A stretch of 64,000 nucleotides of DNA from NCBI GenBank assembly GCA_035079385.1, contig JAVHKY010000037.1, positions 1,426,001 to 1,490,000 on the forward strand, read 5' to 3'. Numbering within the stretch: the first letter of the stretch is position 1; every line of letters starts with the position of its first letter. A program made the translations under genes and the position numbers. The stretch is from Aspidiotus rigidus. Taxonomy: Eukaryota; Arthropoda; Insecta; Hemiptera; Diaspididae. The notes beneath the pieces were generated by a model. That model was not told the origin of the DNA. It ran no database searches and saw only the letters and a program-made list of their open reading frames with translations. Shown in pieces: positions 57,161 to 64,000 of this stretch.

Positions 57161-59482
57161 TTAAGATCGTCCGAACGAGAAATCACGGTGTGAATCATAA
57201 ACCTGTTCGATCAAGCCATCTTCCGGAATATACGAGTTGAGTATAGTGATACCGTCAGTGTTGAGGTGACGCAGTATCTCTATATTCTCGAGGGCGATAC
57301 GTTTACGGTAGGAATTCTCCTTATGGAGGAGCTTTTCGGATCCCTCGCGGAAACTGTGGCCACTGTTAATCAAATGATCAGCGAAAGCTGACTCCCCTAA
57401 GCGTCCCTTCTTCCAAGACTTCAGGTGCTCAGCTACTCTAACTTTCATCTGGCGGCTGGTCTCACCAATATAAAAGCCTCCACAATCCTCACATTCCATC
57501 TTATAAACACCACTCCTTTCATCAACCGGTATGGGATCCTTCAGTCTCACAAACAACCTCTTGACAGTGGTGAGGTTGTAAAACGCGGGTCTGAAACCAA
57601 ACGGGCGAAGGGCCCGACCCAATTGCTGGGAGAAATTCCCCAGGAAAGGGAGACTGATCCAACGCAAACGGCGATCACGGATCGTGTCCCGGGGGAGGGA
57701 GGTGGTGGAATCAAGAAGGCTCCTCGTAACTTTCCTCCGAACCATCACGTCAACGTCGACATTGACTCCATTCACTCTAGCCAGGTGTTTTATGGTAAGT
57801 AATTCTTTCTTAAAAGCAGATTGACTCAACGGAATACGAGTCAGTCTGTGAACTAGGCTATGAAAAGCAGCCATCTTATGAGCAACAGGACCGAACGAAC
57901 CACCGTGGACTAAAACATCGGTCGTAGTATCTTTCCTGTAAATTCCAAACTTATGGATACCGTCTATTATAGAGATCGATAAATCCAAAAAGTTGATGGA
58001 AAATACCCCTATTTCCAACGTAAATTTGATGGAAGGGTACCAGGAATTGAGATACCTCAGAAACTCACCAAGGAGATCTGGGTGACCAGTCCAGGTACAT
58101 AGAACGTCATCAACGTACCTGTGCCAGTAATGAATATGATTAAGTAACACCTGGTTCGAGGAAAAGAGGTCAAGTTCAAACTTAGACATGAAAACTTCGG
58201 AGATAAGAGAGCCTAGAGGTGATCCAATAGGGATCCCTACTTCCTCAGGGAACTCGAAAAATTTCCCTTCAAATTTACAGAAGTTGGGGGACCAGCAAGT
58301 ATTCAGGAGATCAAAAAATTCCTGAAGCTCATTGTGAGGAATGTTAGCTCTGATGAGTAGCTCACCCATCCGCTGGATAGTAGCAGCCTTAGGAATATTT
58401 GGAAACAAACCAACAACATCAAACGAGCAGATGGTCGTCCCTGGGGGAAGGCTTACATCCCTGAGGACGTCAGTTAAAGAGGCCGAATTCAAGACCGAAT
58501 GAGGAGATTCGAAATCAATGCGATTTTTGAACCAACGGTCAAGGAATTTGGCAAGGAGGTAGGTAGGAGAGGAGACAAAAGAAACGACGGGTCGCATCGG
58601 GGTATTCTTCTTATGCACTTTGGGCAACCCGTAGAGGAGGGGGGGTGTGGGGTTAGGAACCAGGACGGCTTTTTTCAAAGCAGGAGTTTTGATAATAGCC
58701 TTACTCCTGTTGATGACACTCCTAACTTCTCTAACGTGCTTAGGAAAGCTGAAATCCCCACTCTCTTTAGCACCACACTGCTGTAGGACTTCATGGACCT
58801 TAGAAGAATAGGCCGACCTCTCCATCACTACAACAGCGTTGCCCTTGTCAGCCTTAGTGACGATTAGATCTCCCTCTTTCATCTTCCTCTTTAAACCCTG
58901 AATCACTCCTCCCAATTTATTGCTCATACGGGGGAGGGGGTTATTACGGACCAATTCAGCACAGACTTTCTGGGTATTATAACCAGGACCAATCTTAACC
59001 GCAAGATCCGCAACAACATTCGCCAAGGTTTCATCATTCTTAAGGGGAGGCAGACTGAATTTCAAACCTTTCTCAAGGAGGGCTGTTTCGTCGCTATTAA
59101 ACACTACCTGACTATTATTTATGAGGGGGGGATGGAATTTGTGAACACCAACACCGTCACTCCCCCCTTCCTCAACCACATCCTCATTAACCTTCATTAG
59201 GGAGGACAACTTCTTATTTTTCCTCTCCTTCAACTTCACCTCAAACTTCCGACACTTTAAATTGACGTCACGCATAAAGTAATCAAACTCAAGGGGGGGG
59301 AGCACACCGGTGAGTCTCGAATGGACCATAAGGTTTAATCTAGTCGCAATATTAAATTTACCATACCATCTTCGCAACTCCGTTCTGATCCACTTCTCCC
59401 TCATATAATTCTCCAGTTTCTTAGTCGTAATCTTACAATCGGAATAAAACCGGAATTTAACGAACTTAGGTCTCAAATGCAA
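57161..59482 (-). CDS. Penelope-like RT/GIY-YIG polyprotein, copy A
   Basis: The 773-residue frame is uninterrupted; it stays open to the truncated 5' end at 59621 but has no ATG there. Numbered from 59482: TKADKGNAVVV (about 209-219), LYGLPKVHK (283-291), MRPVVS, RT motif A FDVVGLFPNIP (354-364), motif B GIPIGSPLGSL (416-426), motif C YVDDVL (456-461), FLDLSI, then a linker. The GIY-YIG endonuclease begins at GVY (658-660), with YIG at 671-673, CxxC (EC..DC) nearby and a glutamate-rich end. Known role: the endonuclease cuts target DNA and the RT copies the element RNA there. All catalytic motifs are intact; only the start context is questionable. Confidence 0.92.
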   Translation of the reverse strand: MHLRPKFVKFRFYSDCKITTKKLENYMREKWIRTELRRWYGKFNIATRLNLMVHSRLTGVLPPLEFDYFMRDVNLKCRKFEVKLKERKNKKLSSLMKVNEDVVEEGGSDGVGVHKFHPPLINNSQVVFNSDETALLEKGLKFSLPPLKNDETLANVVADLAVKIGPGYNTQKVCAELVRNNPLPRMSNKLGGVIQGLKRKMKEGDLIVTKADKGNAVVVMERSAYSSKVHEVLQQCGAKESGDFSFPKHVREVRSVINRSKAIIKTPALKKAVLVPNPTPPLLYGLPKVHKKNTPMRPVVSFVSSPTYLLAKFLDRWFKNRIDFESPHSVLNSASLTDVLRDVSLPPGTTICSFDVVGLFPNIPKAATIQRMGELLIRANIPHNELQEFFDLLNTCWSPNFCKFEGKFFEFPEEVGIPIGSPLGSLISEVFMSKFELDLFSSNQVLLNHIHYWHRYVDDVLCTWTGHPDLLGEFLRYLNSWYPSIKFTLEIGVFSINFLDLSISIIDGIHKFGIYRKDTTTDVLVHGGSFGPVAHKMAAFHSLVHRLTRIPLSQSAFKKELLTIKHLARVNGVNVDVDVMVRRKVTRSLLDSTTSLPRDTIRDRRLRWISLPFLGNFSQQLGRALRPFGFRPAFYNLTTVKRLFVRLKDPIPVDERSGVYKMECEDCGGFYIGETSRQMKVRVAEHLKSWKKGRLGESAFADHLINSGHSFREGSEKLLHKENSYRKRIALENIEILRHLNTDGITILNSYIPEDGLIEQVYDSHRDFSFGRS

Positions 59483-59645
59483 AGCTAAACACCGACGAAG
59501 AAACCGAATATGAGAGGAAAACGAAGCGCGTTGCTTCCGAAATTTCAGAAAAAGGAACGATAAATACGCCGCAGAAGCGTTCTCAATTAAACGAATCCGT
59601 TCCTTAAGGTTACGGCTATCCCTTGGAGTATTCGTTTTTTCGTTT

Positions 59646-62113
59646 ATGATGGATAGCCGTAACCTTAAGGAACGGATTCGTTTAATTGAGAACGCTTCTG
59701 CGGCGTATTTATCGTTCCTTTTTCTGAAATTTCGGAAGCAACGCGCTTCGTTTTCCTCTCATATTCGGTTTCTTCGTCGGTGTTTAGCTTTGCATTTGAG
59801 ACCTAAGTTCGTTAAATTCCGGTTTTATTCCGATTGTAAGATTACGACTAAGAAACTGGAGAATTATATGAGGGAGAAGTGGATCAGAACGGAGTTGCGA
59901 AGATGGTATGGTAAATTTAATATTGCGACTAGATTAAACCTTATGGTCCATTCGAGACTCACCGGTGTGCTCCCCCCCCCCTTGAGTTTGATTACTTTAT
60001 GCGTGACGTCAATTTAAAGTGTCGGAAGTTTGAGGTGAAGTTGAAGGAGAGGAAAAATAAGAAGTTGTCCTCCCTAATGAAGGTTAATGAGGATGTGGTT
60101 GAGGAAGGGGGGAGTGACGGTGTTGGTGTTCACAAATTCCATCCCCCCCTCATAAATAATAGTCAGGTAGTGTTTAATAGCGACGAAACAGCCCTCCTTG
60201 AGAAAGGTTTGAAATTCAGTCTGCCTCCCCTTAAGAATGATGAAACCTTGGCGAATGTTGTTGCGGATCTTGCGGTTAAGATTGGTCCTGGTTATAATAC
60301 CCAGAAAGTCTGTGCTGAATTGGTCCGTAATAACCCCCTCCCCCGTATGAGCAATAAATTGGGAGGAGTGATTCAGGGTTTAAAGAGGAAGATGAAAGAG
60401 GGAGATCTAATCGTCACTAAGGCTGACAAGGGCAACGCTGTTGTAGTGATGGAGAGGTCGGCCTATTCTTCTAAGGTCCATGAAGTCCTACAGCAGTGTG
60501 GTGCTAAAGAGAGTGGGGATTTCAGCTTTCCTAAGCACGTTAGAGAAGTTAGGAGTGTCATCAACAGGAGTAAGGCTATTATCAAAACTCCTGCTTTGAA
60601 AAAAGCCGTCCTGGTTCCTAACCCCACACCCCCCCTCCTCTACGGGTTGCCCAAAGTGCATAAGAAGAATACCCCGATGCGACCCGTCGTTTCTTTTGTC
60701 TCCTCTCCTACCTACCTCCTTGCCAAATTCCTTGACCGTTGGTTCAAAAATCGCATTGATTTCGAATCTCCTCATTCGGTCTTGAATTCGGCCTCTTTAA
60801 CTGACGTCCTCAGGGATGTAAGCCTTCCCCCAGGGACGACCATCTGCTCGTTTGATGTTGTTGGTTTGTTTCCAAATATTCCTAAGGCTGCTACTATCCA
60901 GCGGATGGGTGAGCTACTCATCAGAGCTAACATTCCTCACAATGAGCTTCAGGAATTTTTTGATCTCCTGAATACTTGCTGGTCCCCCAACTTCTGTAAA
61001 TTTGAAGGGAAATTTTTCGAGTTCCCTGAGGAAGTAGGGATCCCTATTGGATCACCTCTAGGCTCTCTTATCTCCGAAGTTTTCATGTCTAAGTTTGAAC
61101 TTGACCTCTTTTCCTCGAACCAGGTGTTACTTAATCATATTCATTACTGGCACAGGTACGTTGATGACGTTCTATGTACCTGGACTGGTCACCCAGATCT
61201 CCTTGGTGAGTTTCTGAGGTATCTCAATTCCTGGTACCCTTCCATCAAATTTACGTTGGAAATAGGGGTATTTTCCATCAACTTTTTGGATTTATCGATC
61301 TCTATAATAGACGGTATCCATAAGTTTGGAATTTACAGGAAAGATACTACGACCGATGTTTTAGTCCACGGTGGTTCGTTCGGTCCTGTTGCTCATAAGA
61401 TGGCTGCTTTTCATAGCCTAGTTCACAGACTGACTCGTATTCCGTTGAGTCAATCTGCTTTTAAGAAAGAATTACTTACCATAAAACACCTGGCTAGAGT
61501 GAATGGAGTCAATGTCGACGTTGACGTGATGGTTCGGAGGAAAGTTACGAGGAGCCTTCTTGATTCCACCACCTCCCTCCCCCGGGACACGATCCGTGAT
61601 CGCCGTTTGCGTTGGATCAGTCTCCCTTTCCTGGGGAATTTCTCCCAGCAATTGGGTCGGGCCCTTCGCCCGTTTGGTTTCAGACCCGCGTTTTACAACC
61701 TCACCACTGTCAAGAGGTTGTTTGTGAGACTGAAGGATCCCATACCGGTTGATGAAAGGAGTGGTGTTTATAAGATGGAATGTGAGGATTGTGGAGGCTT
61801 TTATATTGGTGAGACCAGCCGCCAGATGAAAGTTAGAGTAGCTGAGCACCTGAAGTCTTGGAAGAAGGGACGCTTAGGGGAGTCAGCTTTCGCTGATCAT
61901 TTGATTAACAGTGGCCACAGTTTCCGCGAGGGATCCGAAAAGCTCCTCCATAAGGAGAATTCCTACCGTAAACGTATCGCCCTCGAGAATATAGAGATAC
62001 TGCGTCACCTCAACACTGACGGTATCACTATACTCAACTCGTATATTCCGGAAGATGGCTTGATCGAACAGGTTTATGATTCACACCGTGATTTCTCGTT
62101 CGGACGATCTTAA
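59646..62113 (+). pseudogene. Penelope-like RT/GIY-YIG polyprotein, copy B, frameshifted at a C run
   Basis: It starts at an ATG (59646, next ATG 59649) and runs to 59970, where copy A has eight C residues and copy B ten. The frame is lost there and resumes as an open frame at 59999-62113, identical in reading to copy A. RT motifs (FDVVGLFPNIP, GIPIGSPLGSL, YVDDVL) and the GIY-YIG endonuclease are intact in the second part. A two-base change in a homopolymer can be a real slip or a sequencing error. If it is an error, copy B is a complete element with a proper start. Confidence 0.88.
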
Positions 62114-62154
62114 TACCTCTTCCTTCTCATTCGTTCGTCAGTTGCTTTCATTTC

Positions 62155-62187
62155 AGGTTTGAAGATGGTTGTTTAACCGAAAGCGCT
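62155..62187 (+). ncRNA. Hammerhead-like motif at PLE copy B 3' end
   Basis: TTTGAAGATGGTTGTTTAACCGAAAGCG, the same as in copy A and placed 42 bases after the stop codon. The same reservations about the core apply. Confidence 0.45.
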
Positions 62188-62289
62188 CCCTTCGTTTTTA
62201 TTTTCTGCGGTTTGCATTTGTTTACTCTCCCCTTGGAGTATTCGTTTTTTCGTTTAAAAAAGTGGTCACCCTGTACTAGAATGCTGGTT

Positions 62290-62620
62290 GGTAGCTCAAA
62301 GGCTTGAGGAAGCAGGAAAGGGAACCATCTTAGTTTCTTCCTCGGAGCTGGCAAAAGGCAGGGAAGAGAACTGGTAGAGTCGAGGGCTTCTGATGAAATG
62401 AGTTTCTTCCGTATGGTCAATATCAAGTTCCAGGCCGTTAGGAAAGGCATGGTGCTTAATAAATTTTACTCCCTCGGGAGGACCCGAGAGGAAAGGGGGA
62501 TCGAAACAGGGCGGTGAATAAGGCTGTTGAAGGTGGCAATTTATGAGAAAGCAGACAAACCGCGAAGAGACGTGGATAGAATTATCCGTATGAGTCTTTT
62601 TAACAGAGAACCTTTTCTGT
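62290..62620 (-). pseudogene. Old Penelope-like element, post-RT region (copy C, part 2)
   Basis: Read on the minus strand: KKTHTDNSIHVSS, then FLINCHLQQPYSPP, EGVKFIKHHAFPNGLELDID, and a KMVPFPAS segment. These line up in order with copy A (YRKDTTTDVLVHGGS, HSLVHRLTRIPLS, KELLTIKHLARVNGVNVDVD, RWISLPF). The fragment ends at the TACTA insertion point at 62279 and is broken on its other side by the repeat element at 62597-62878. Confidence 0.7.
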
Positions 62621-62878
62621 GTAGGGGGGGGGGGGGGGGTTTGACTAATTTGCCGTGCTCCGTAAGATACCCGGTGAAAACTGACCTACCTTAATGAAGG
62701 ATTTGAACTTTGACTGTAATATATAATAATGAAGGGACTTGGAAAAATTTTCTGGAATTCAAAATATATGACAGCAAAGGGACTTTGAATTCTCAATACC
62801 GAAACCAATTTGACCCGTAGAACAGGTTCCCTGCGATTCTCGTTCAACTTCGTTTAGGAAGCCATCGTTTTTTTAAAG
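62597..62878 (-). mobile_element. TIR family with 45-bp internal repeats, copy 5
   Basis: On the minus strand: GATGGCTTCCTAAACGAAG, GCAGGGAACCTGTTCTACGG, GGTATTGAGAATTCAAAG, degenerate 45-bp units, GGAGCACGGCAAATTAGTCAAA with a long C run, and a far end related to GGTTCCCTG (GGTTCTCTG). It lies inside the old PLE between its RT and post-RT parts. Confidence 0.65.
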
Positions 62879-63150
62879 ATATTAATAGACTGTGAAAGCT
62901 ACCTTCGATTGAAATGGAAAGGTTCAAGAAATTGATAGAAGGTCTCTGCATTTCGACGGCTAAGTCCTGGGTTAACAACTTCTCAGAAAAATTTGTTGGC
63001 GTAGCCAAATGAATGAAGATCATGTTTCAAGTCTTTCATTGCGGTGTCTACTGGTTGTCTAGCCTTCATTATGTAGGCTTAAAATACAGTATACCAGACT
63101 TATACTAGCTTCATTATACAGTATACTAGCCTTCATTGAAGTGGGCCTGA
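62879..63150. repeat. Dispersed repeat associated with copy 5
   Basis: The minus strand holds AACATGATCTTCATTCATTTGGCTACGCC, shared with 15733 and, in reverse, with about 11240-11285. TAGCCTTCATTATG/ACAGTATACTAG motifs resemble the CTAGTATAA motifs of copies 1 and 2. It probably arrived with or before copy 5. Confidence 0.5.
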
Positions 63151-63151
63151 T

Positions 63152-63540
63152 CTAGGCTGCTACAGTAAGATGGTGGGCGGGGTTGTGTCTTACCGTAGAG
63201 TGTAAATGATATTGGGGGGAGGGGTGTAGCCTTTGGAGGGTGGTGGATTTTAGATGGAATTCGGAATACGAATGAGATATGAAACATGTCAAAAAAACAC
63301 GGGAGAATTGAAGGTCAGATGAAGAACTATTCCAAAGGTGTAACACATCATCCACATTGTGGAGGAGGTGGAAATCAGACTGCAATGTCTCACTTTTGAA
63401 ACGCTTGAAAAAGACCTCATGGAAGAGAGAGGCTAAAGGAGAACCAATAGGAATGCCAATCTTAGCCGGGAATTTATGAATGAAGTGTGGAATTTGACGC
63501 AAGCCGTAGCCTTCTCTGTAAGTTCAAAGGTTCTGTGCCC
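63152..63540 (-). pseudogene. Old Penelope-like element, RT core (copy C, part 1)
   Basis: The minus-strand frame has FPAKIGIPIGSPLASLFHEVF, then RFKSETLQSD and NVDDVLHLWN, matching RT motifs B and C of the intact copies (EVGIPIGSPLGSLISEVF, YVDDVLCTWT). The HYWHRY segment before the catalytic VDD is partly lost and the downstream frame is disrupted. It belongs with 62290-62620 and 56061-56700 as one element broken by later insertions. Sequence toward 63720 may be its 5' truncation point. Confidence 0.75.
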
Positions 63541-63807
63541 CTCTTCGAGAGAAGTGGTGTATATAAATTCCAATTCTTGAATTGCAATGTGGTTTAAATA
63601 GATGTAGGAAGCAAGTCGACAGCTATGTCTCAGGATCTAAGAGTACTGACAGAATACTCAAAGAGTAGAGTAAACGATAATTACTAATTACAAAGACCGC
63701 AGATATAAAGGAGAAGATGCGAGATCTTTCGGTTAACAAACCATCATCGGGCAAAGTTAGAACGCCACTGACCCAGATACGACTCATAAAGCAGAATACC
63801 AACGAGA
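63541..63807. other. PLE 3' untranslated region with hammerhead-like motif
   Basis: On the minus strand at 63725-63751: CCGATGATGGTTTGTTAACCGAAAGATC. A GGTT/AACC stem lies between GATGATG and GAAAGA, closer to the hammerhead core CUGAUGA..GAAA than the copies at 57.1 and 62.2 kb. It follows the PLE copy D stop in the same relative place. The rest is unassigned. Confidence 0.45.
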
Positions 63808-64000
63808 TCAGGATTGAACGAGCGAGCCCTCGCGAGGTGACTCAAACTCGAAGACCAATTCAACTAAACCTTCGTCGGGAAAATACCTGTTGAGTACGGT
63901 AACATCGTCACTGTTCAGATGACGCACTATTTCGATATTTTCCAACGCAACGCGCTTGAAGTAAGAATTCTCCTTGTGGAGAAGGGTAGCCGAACCTTCC
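63808..64000 (-). CDS. Penelope-like element, GIY-YIG C-terminus (copy D), runs off the window
   Basis: The minus-strand frame enters from the window edge as EGSATLLHKENSYFKRVALE and continues with NIEIVRHLNSDDVTVLNRYF then PDEGLVELVFEF, ending at a stop at 63808-63810. It matches the last 60 residues of copies A and B (EGSEKLLHKENSYRKRIALE). It differs at many positions, so it is a separate subfamily or older copy. The visible part has no stop or shift. Copy C begins just downstream on the same strand, a head-to-tail arrangement seen for PLEs. Confidence 0.8.
   Translation of the reverse strand, partial: EGSATLLHKENSYFKRVALENIEIVRHLNSDDVTVLNRYFPDEGLVELVFEFESPREGSLVQS

Larger units (their letters stand above)
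56980..59621 (-). mobile_element. Penelope-like element, copy A
   Basis: It is oriented toward lower coordinates and nearly identical to copy B, which it meets head to head across a 29-base spacer (59622-59650). The 3' side holds a hammerhead-like motif (57088-57120) and then about 60 bases repeating the 5' start of an element (GGATAGCCGTAACC..CGTTTAA), the tandem-start arrangement known for PLEs. AAAAGTGGTCAC at 56968-56979 is the left target duplication of the A/B pair. The 5' end is cut at GGATAGCC, so the ATG present in copy B is missing. Confidence 0.85.
59621..62257 (+). mobile_element. Penelope-like element, copy B
   Basis: It begins with CCTTGGAGTATTCG at 59621 and ends with the same words before AAAAGTGGTCAC (62258-62269), the right target duplication of the pair. 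Arm identity with copy A appears near complete by eye. It includes the ATG at 59646 that copy A lacks, giving the full 5' end (MDSRNLKERIRLIENA). Confidence 0.85.
56706..62273. mobile_element. Short inverted-terminus element with TACTA duplication, enlarged by the PLE pair
   Basis: CAGGGTGTCCACTTTT at 56706 and AAAAGTGGTCACCCTG ending at 62273 are inverted ends, and TACTA flanks both (56701-56705, 62274-62278). The element proper was about 290 bp (56706-56979 plus the last bases on the right). It consists mainly of AAGTCAGGGAA words, a repeat I associate with arthropod genomes. It had no gene of its own. It split the old PLE (copy C). Confidence 0.75.

Noticed and set aside
57425..58786. Plus-strand frames of 95-125 codons inside PLE copy A (and their mirror in copy B at 60488-61849)
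   Set aside because: They are antisense shadows of the strongly supported PLE polyprotein and appear twice only because the element is duplicated.

Overview
This is animal nuclear DNA, most likely from an insect. The one host coding exon I recognise is the N-terminal exon of an insect-type nicotinic acetylcholine receptor alpha subunit, with a signal peptide and a GT splice donor. The repeats are typical of arthropods: RTE, R1, I-like and Jockey/CR1-type LINEs, Penelope-like elements (PLEs), mariner, hAT, Mutator-like and Helitron remnants. A nuclear copy of mitochondrial COX1 reads best with the invertebrate mitochondrial code. There are no operons and no prokaryotic gene organisation; most of the window is transposon-derived or unique non-coding DNA.

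Layout. 1-786: an unrecognised reading frame, open at the window edge and broken by two in-frame stops. 2.1-7.5 kb: a decayed RTE-type LINE (ORF1, broken ORF2, ATT-repeat tail) inside an older direct-repeat array. 10.2-15.7 kb: a patchwork of short dispersed repeats, a Helitron fragment, an I-like LINE 3' half with an RNase H remnant, and AT-rich low-complexity DNA. 17.6-23.8 kb: 45-bp repeat arrays, a dead mariner with a hairpin element inside its terminal repeat, a Mutator-type fragment and a LINE 3' end. 26.5 and 29.4 kb: two copies of a family with inverted termini. 30.9-34.4 kb: a foldback element carrying a broken FEN1/PIN-like nuclease gene, with a non-autonomous hAT in its right arm. 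38.2-40.8 kb: an R1-type LINE with a nearly intact reverse transcriptase frame. 41.5 kb: a Mutator-like transposase remnant. 43.5-44.6 kb: a second foldback element. 44.8-45.7 kb: COX1 nuclear copy in two opposed pieces. 49.2-53.0 kb: a satellite with trimeric higher-order units.

53.7-64.0 kb: the receptor exon is followed by an intron that runs past the window end. It holds a nest of PLEs. An old PLE on the minus strand was split by a short inverted-terminus element (target duplication TACTA). That element received two nearly identical PLEs arranged head to head (target duplication AAAAGTGGTCAC). Another copy of the 45-bp-repeat family sits elsewhere in the old PLE, and one more PLE end lies at the window edge.

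The intact-looking frames belong to mobile elements, so they do not work together as a pathway. The most interesting parts are the nested PLE structure with hammerhead-like motifs at its ends, the foldback element with the FEN1/PIN-like gene, and the rearranged mitochondrial insert.
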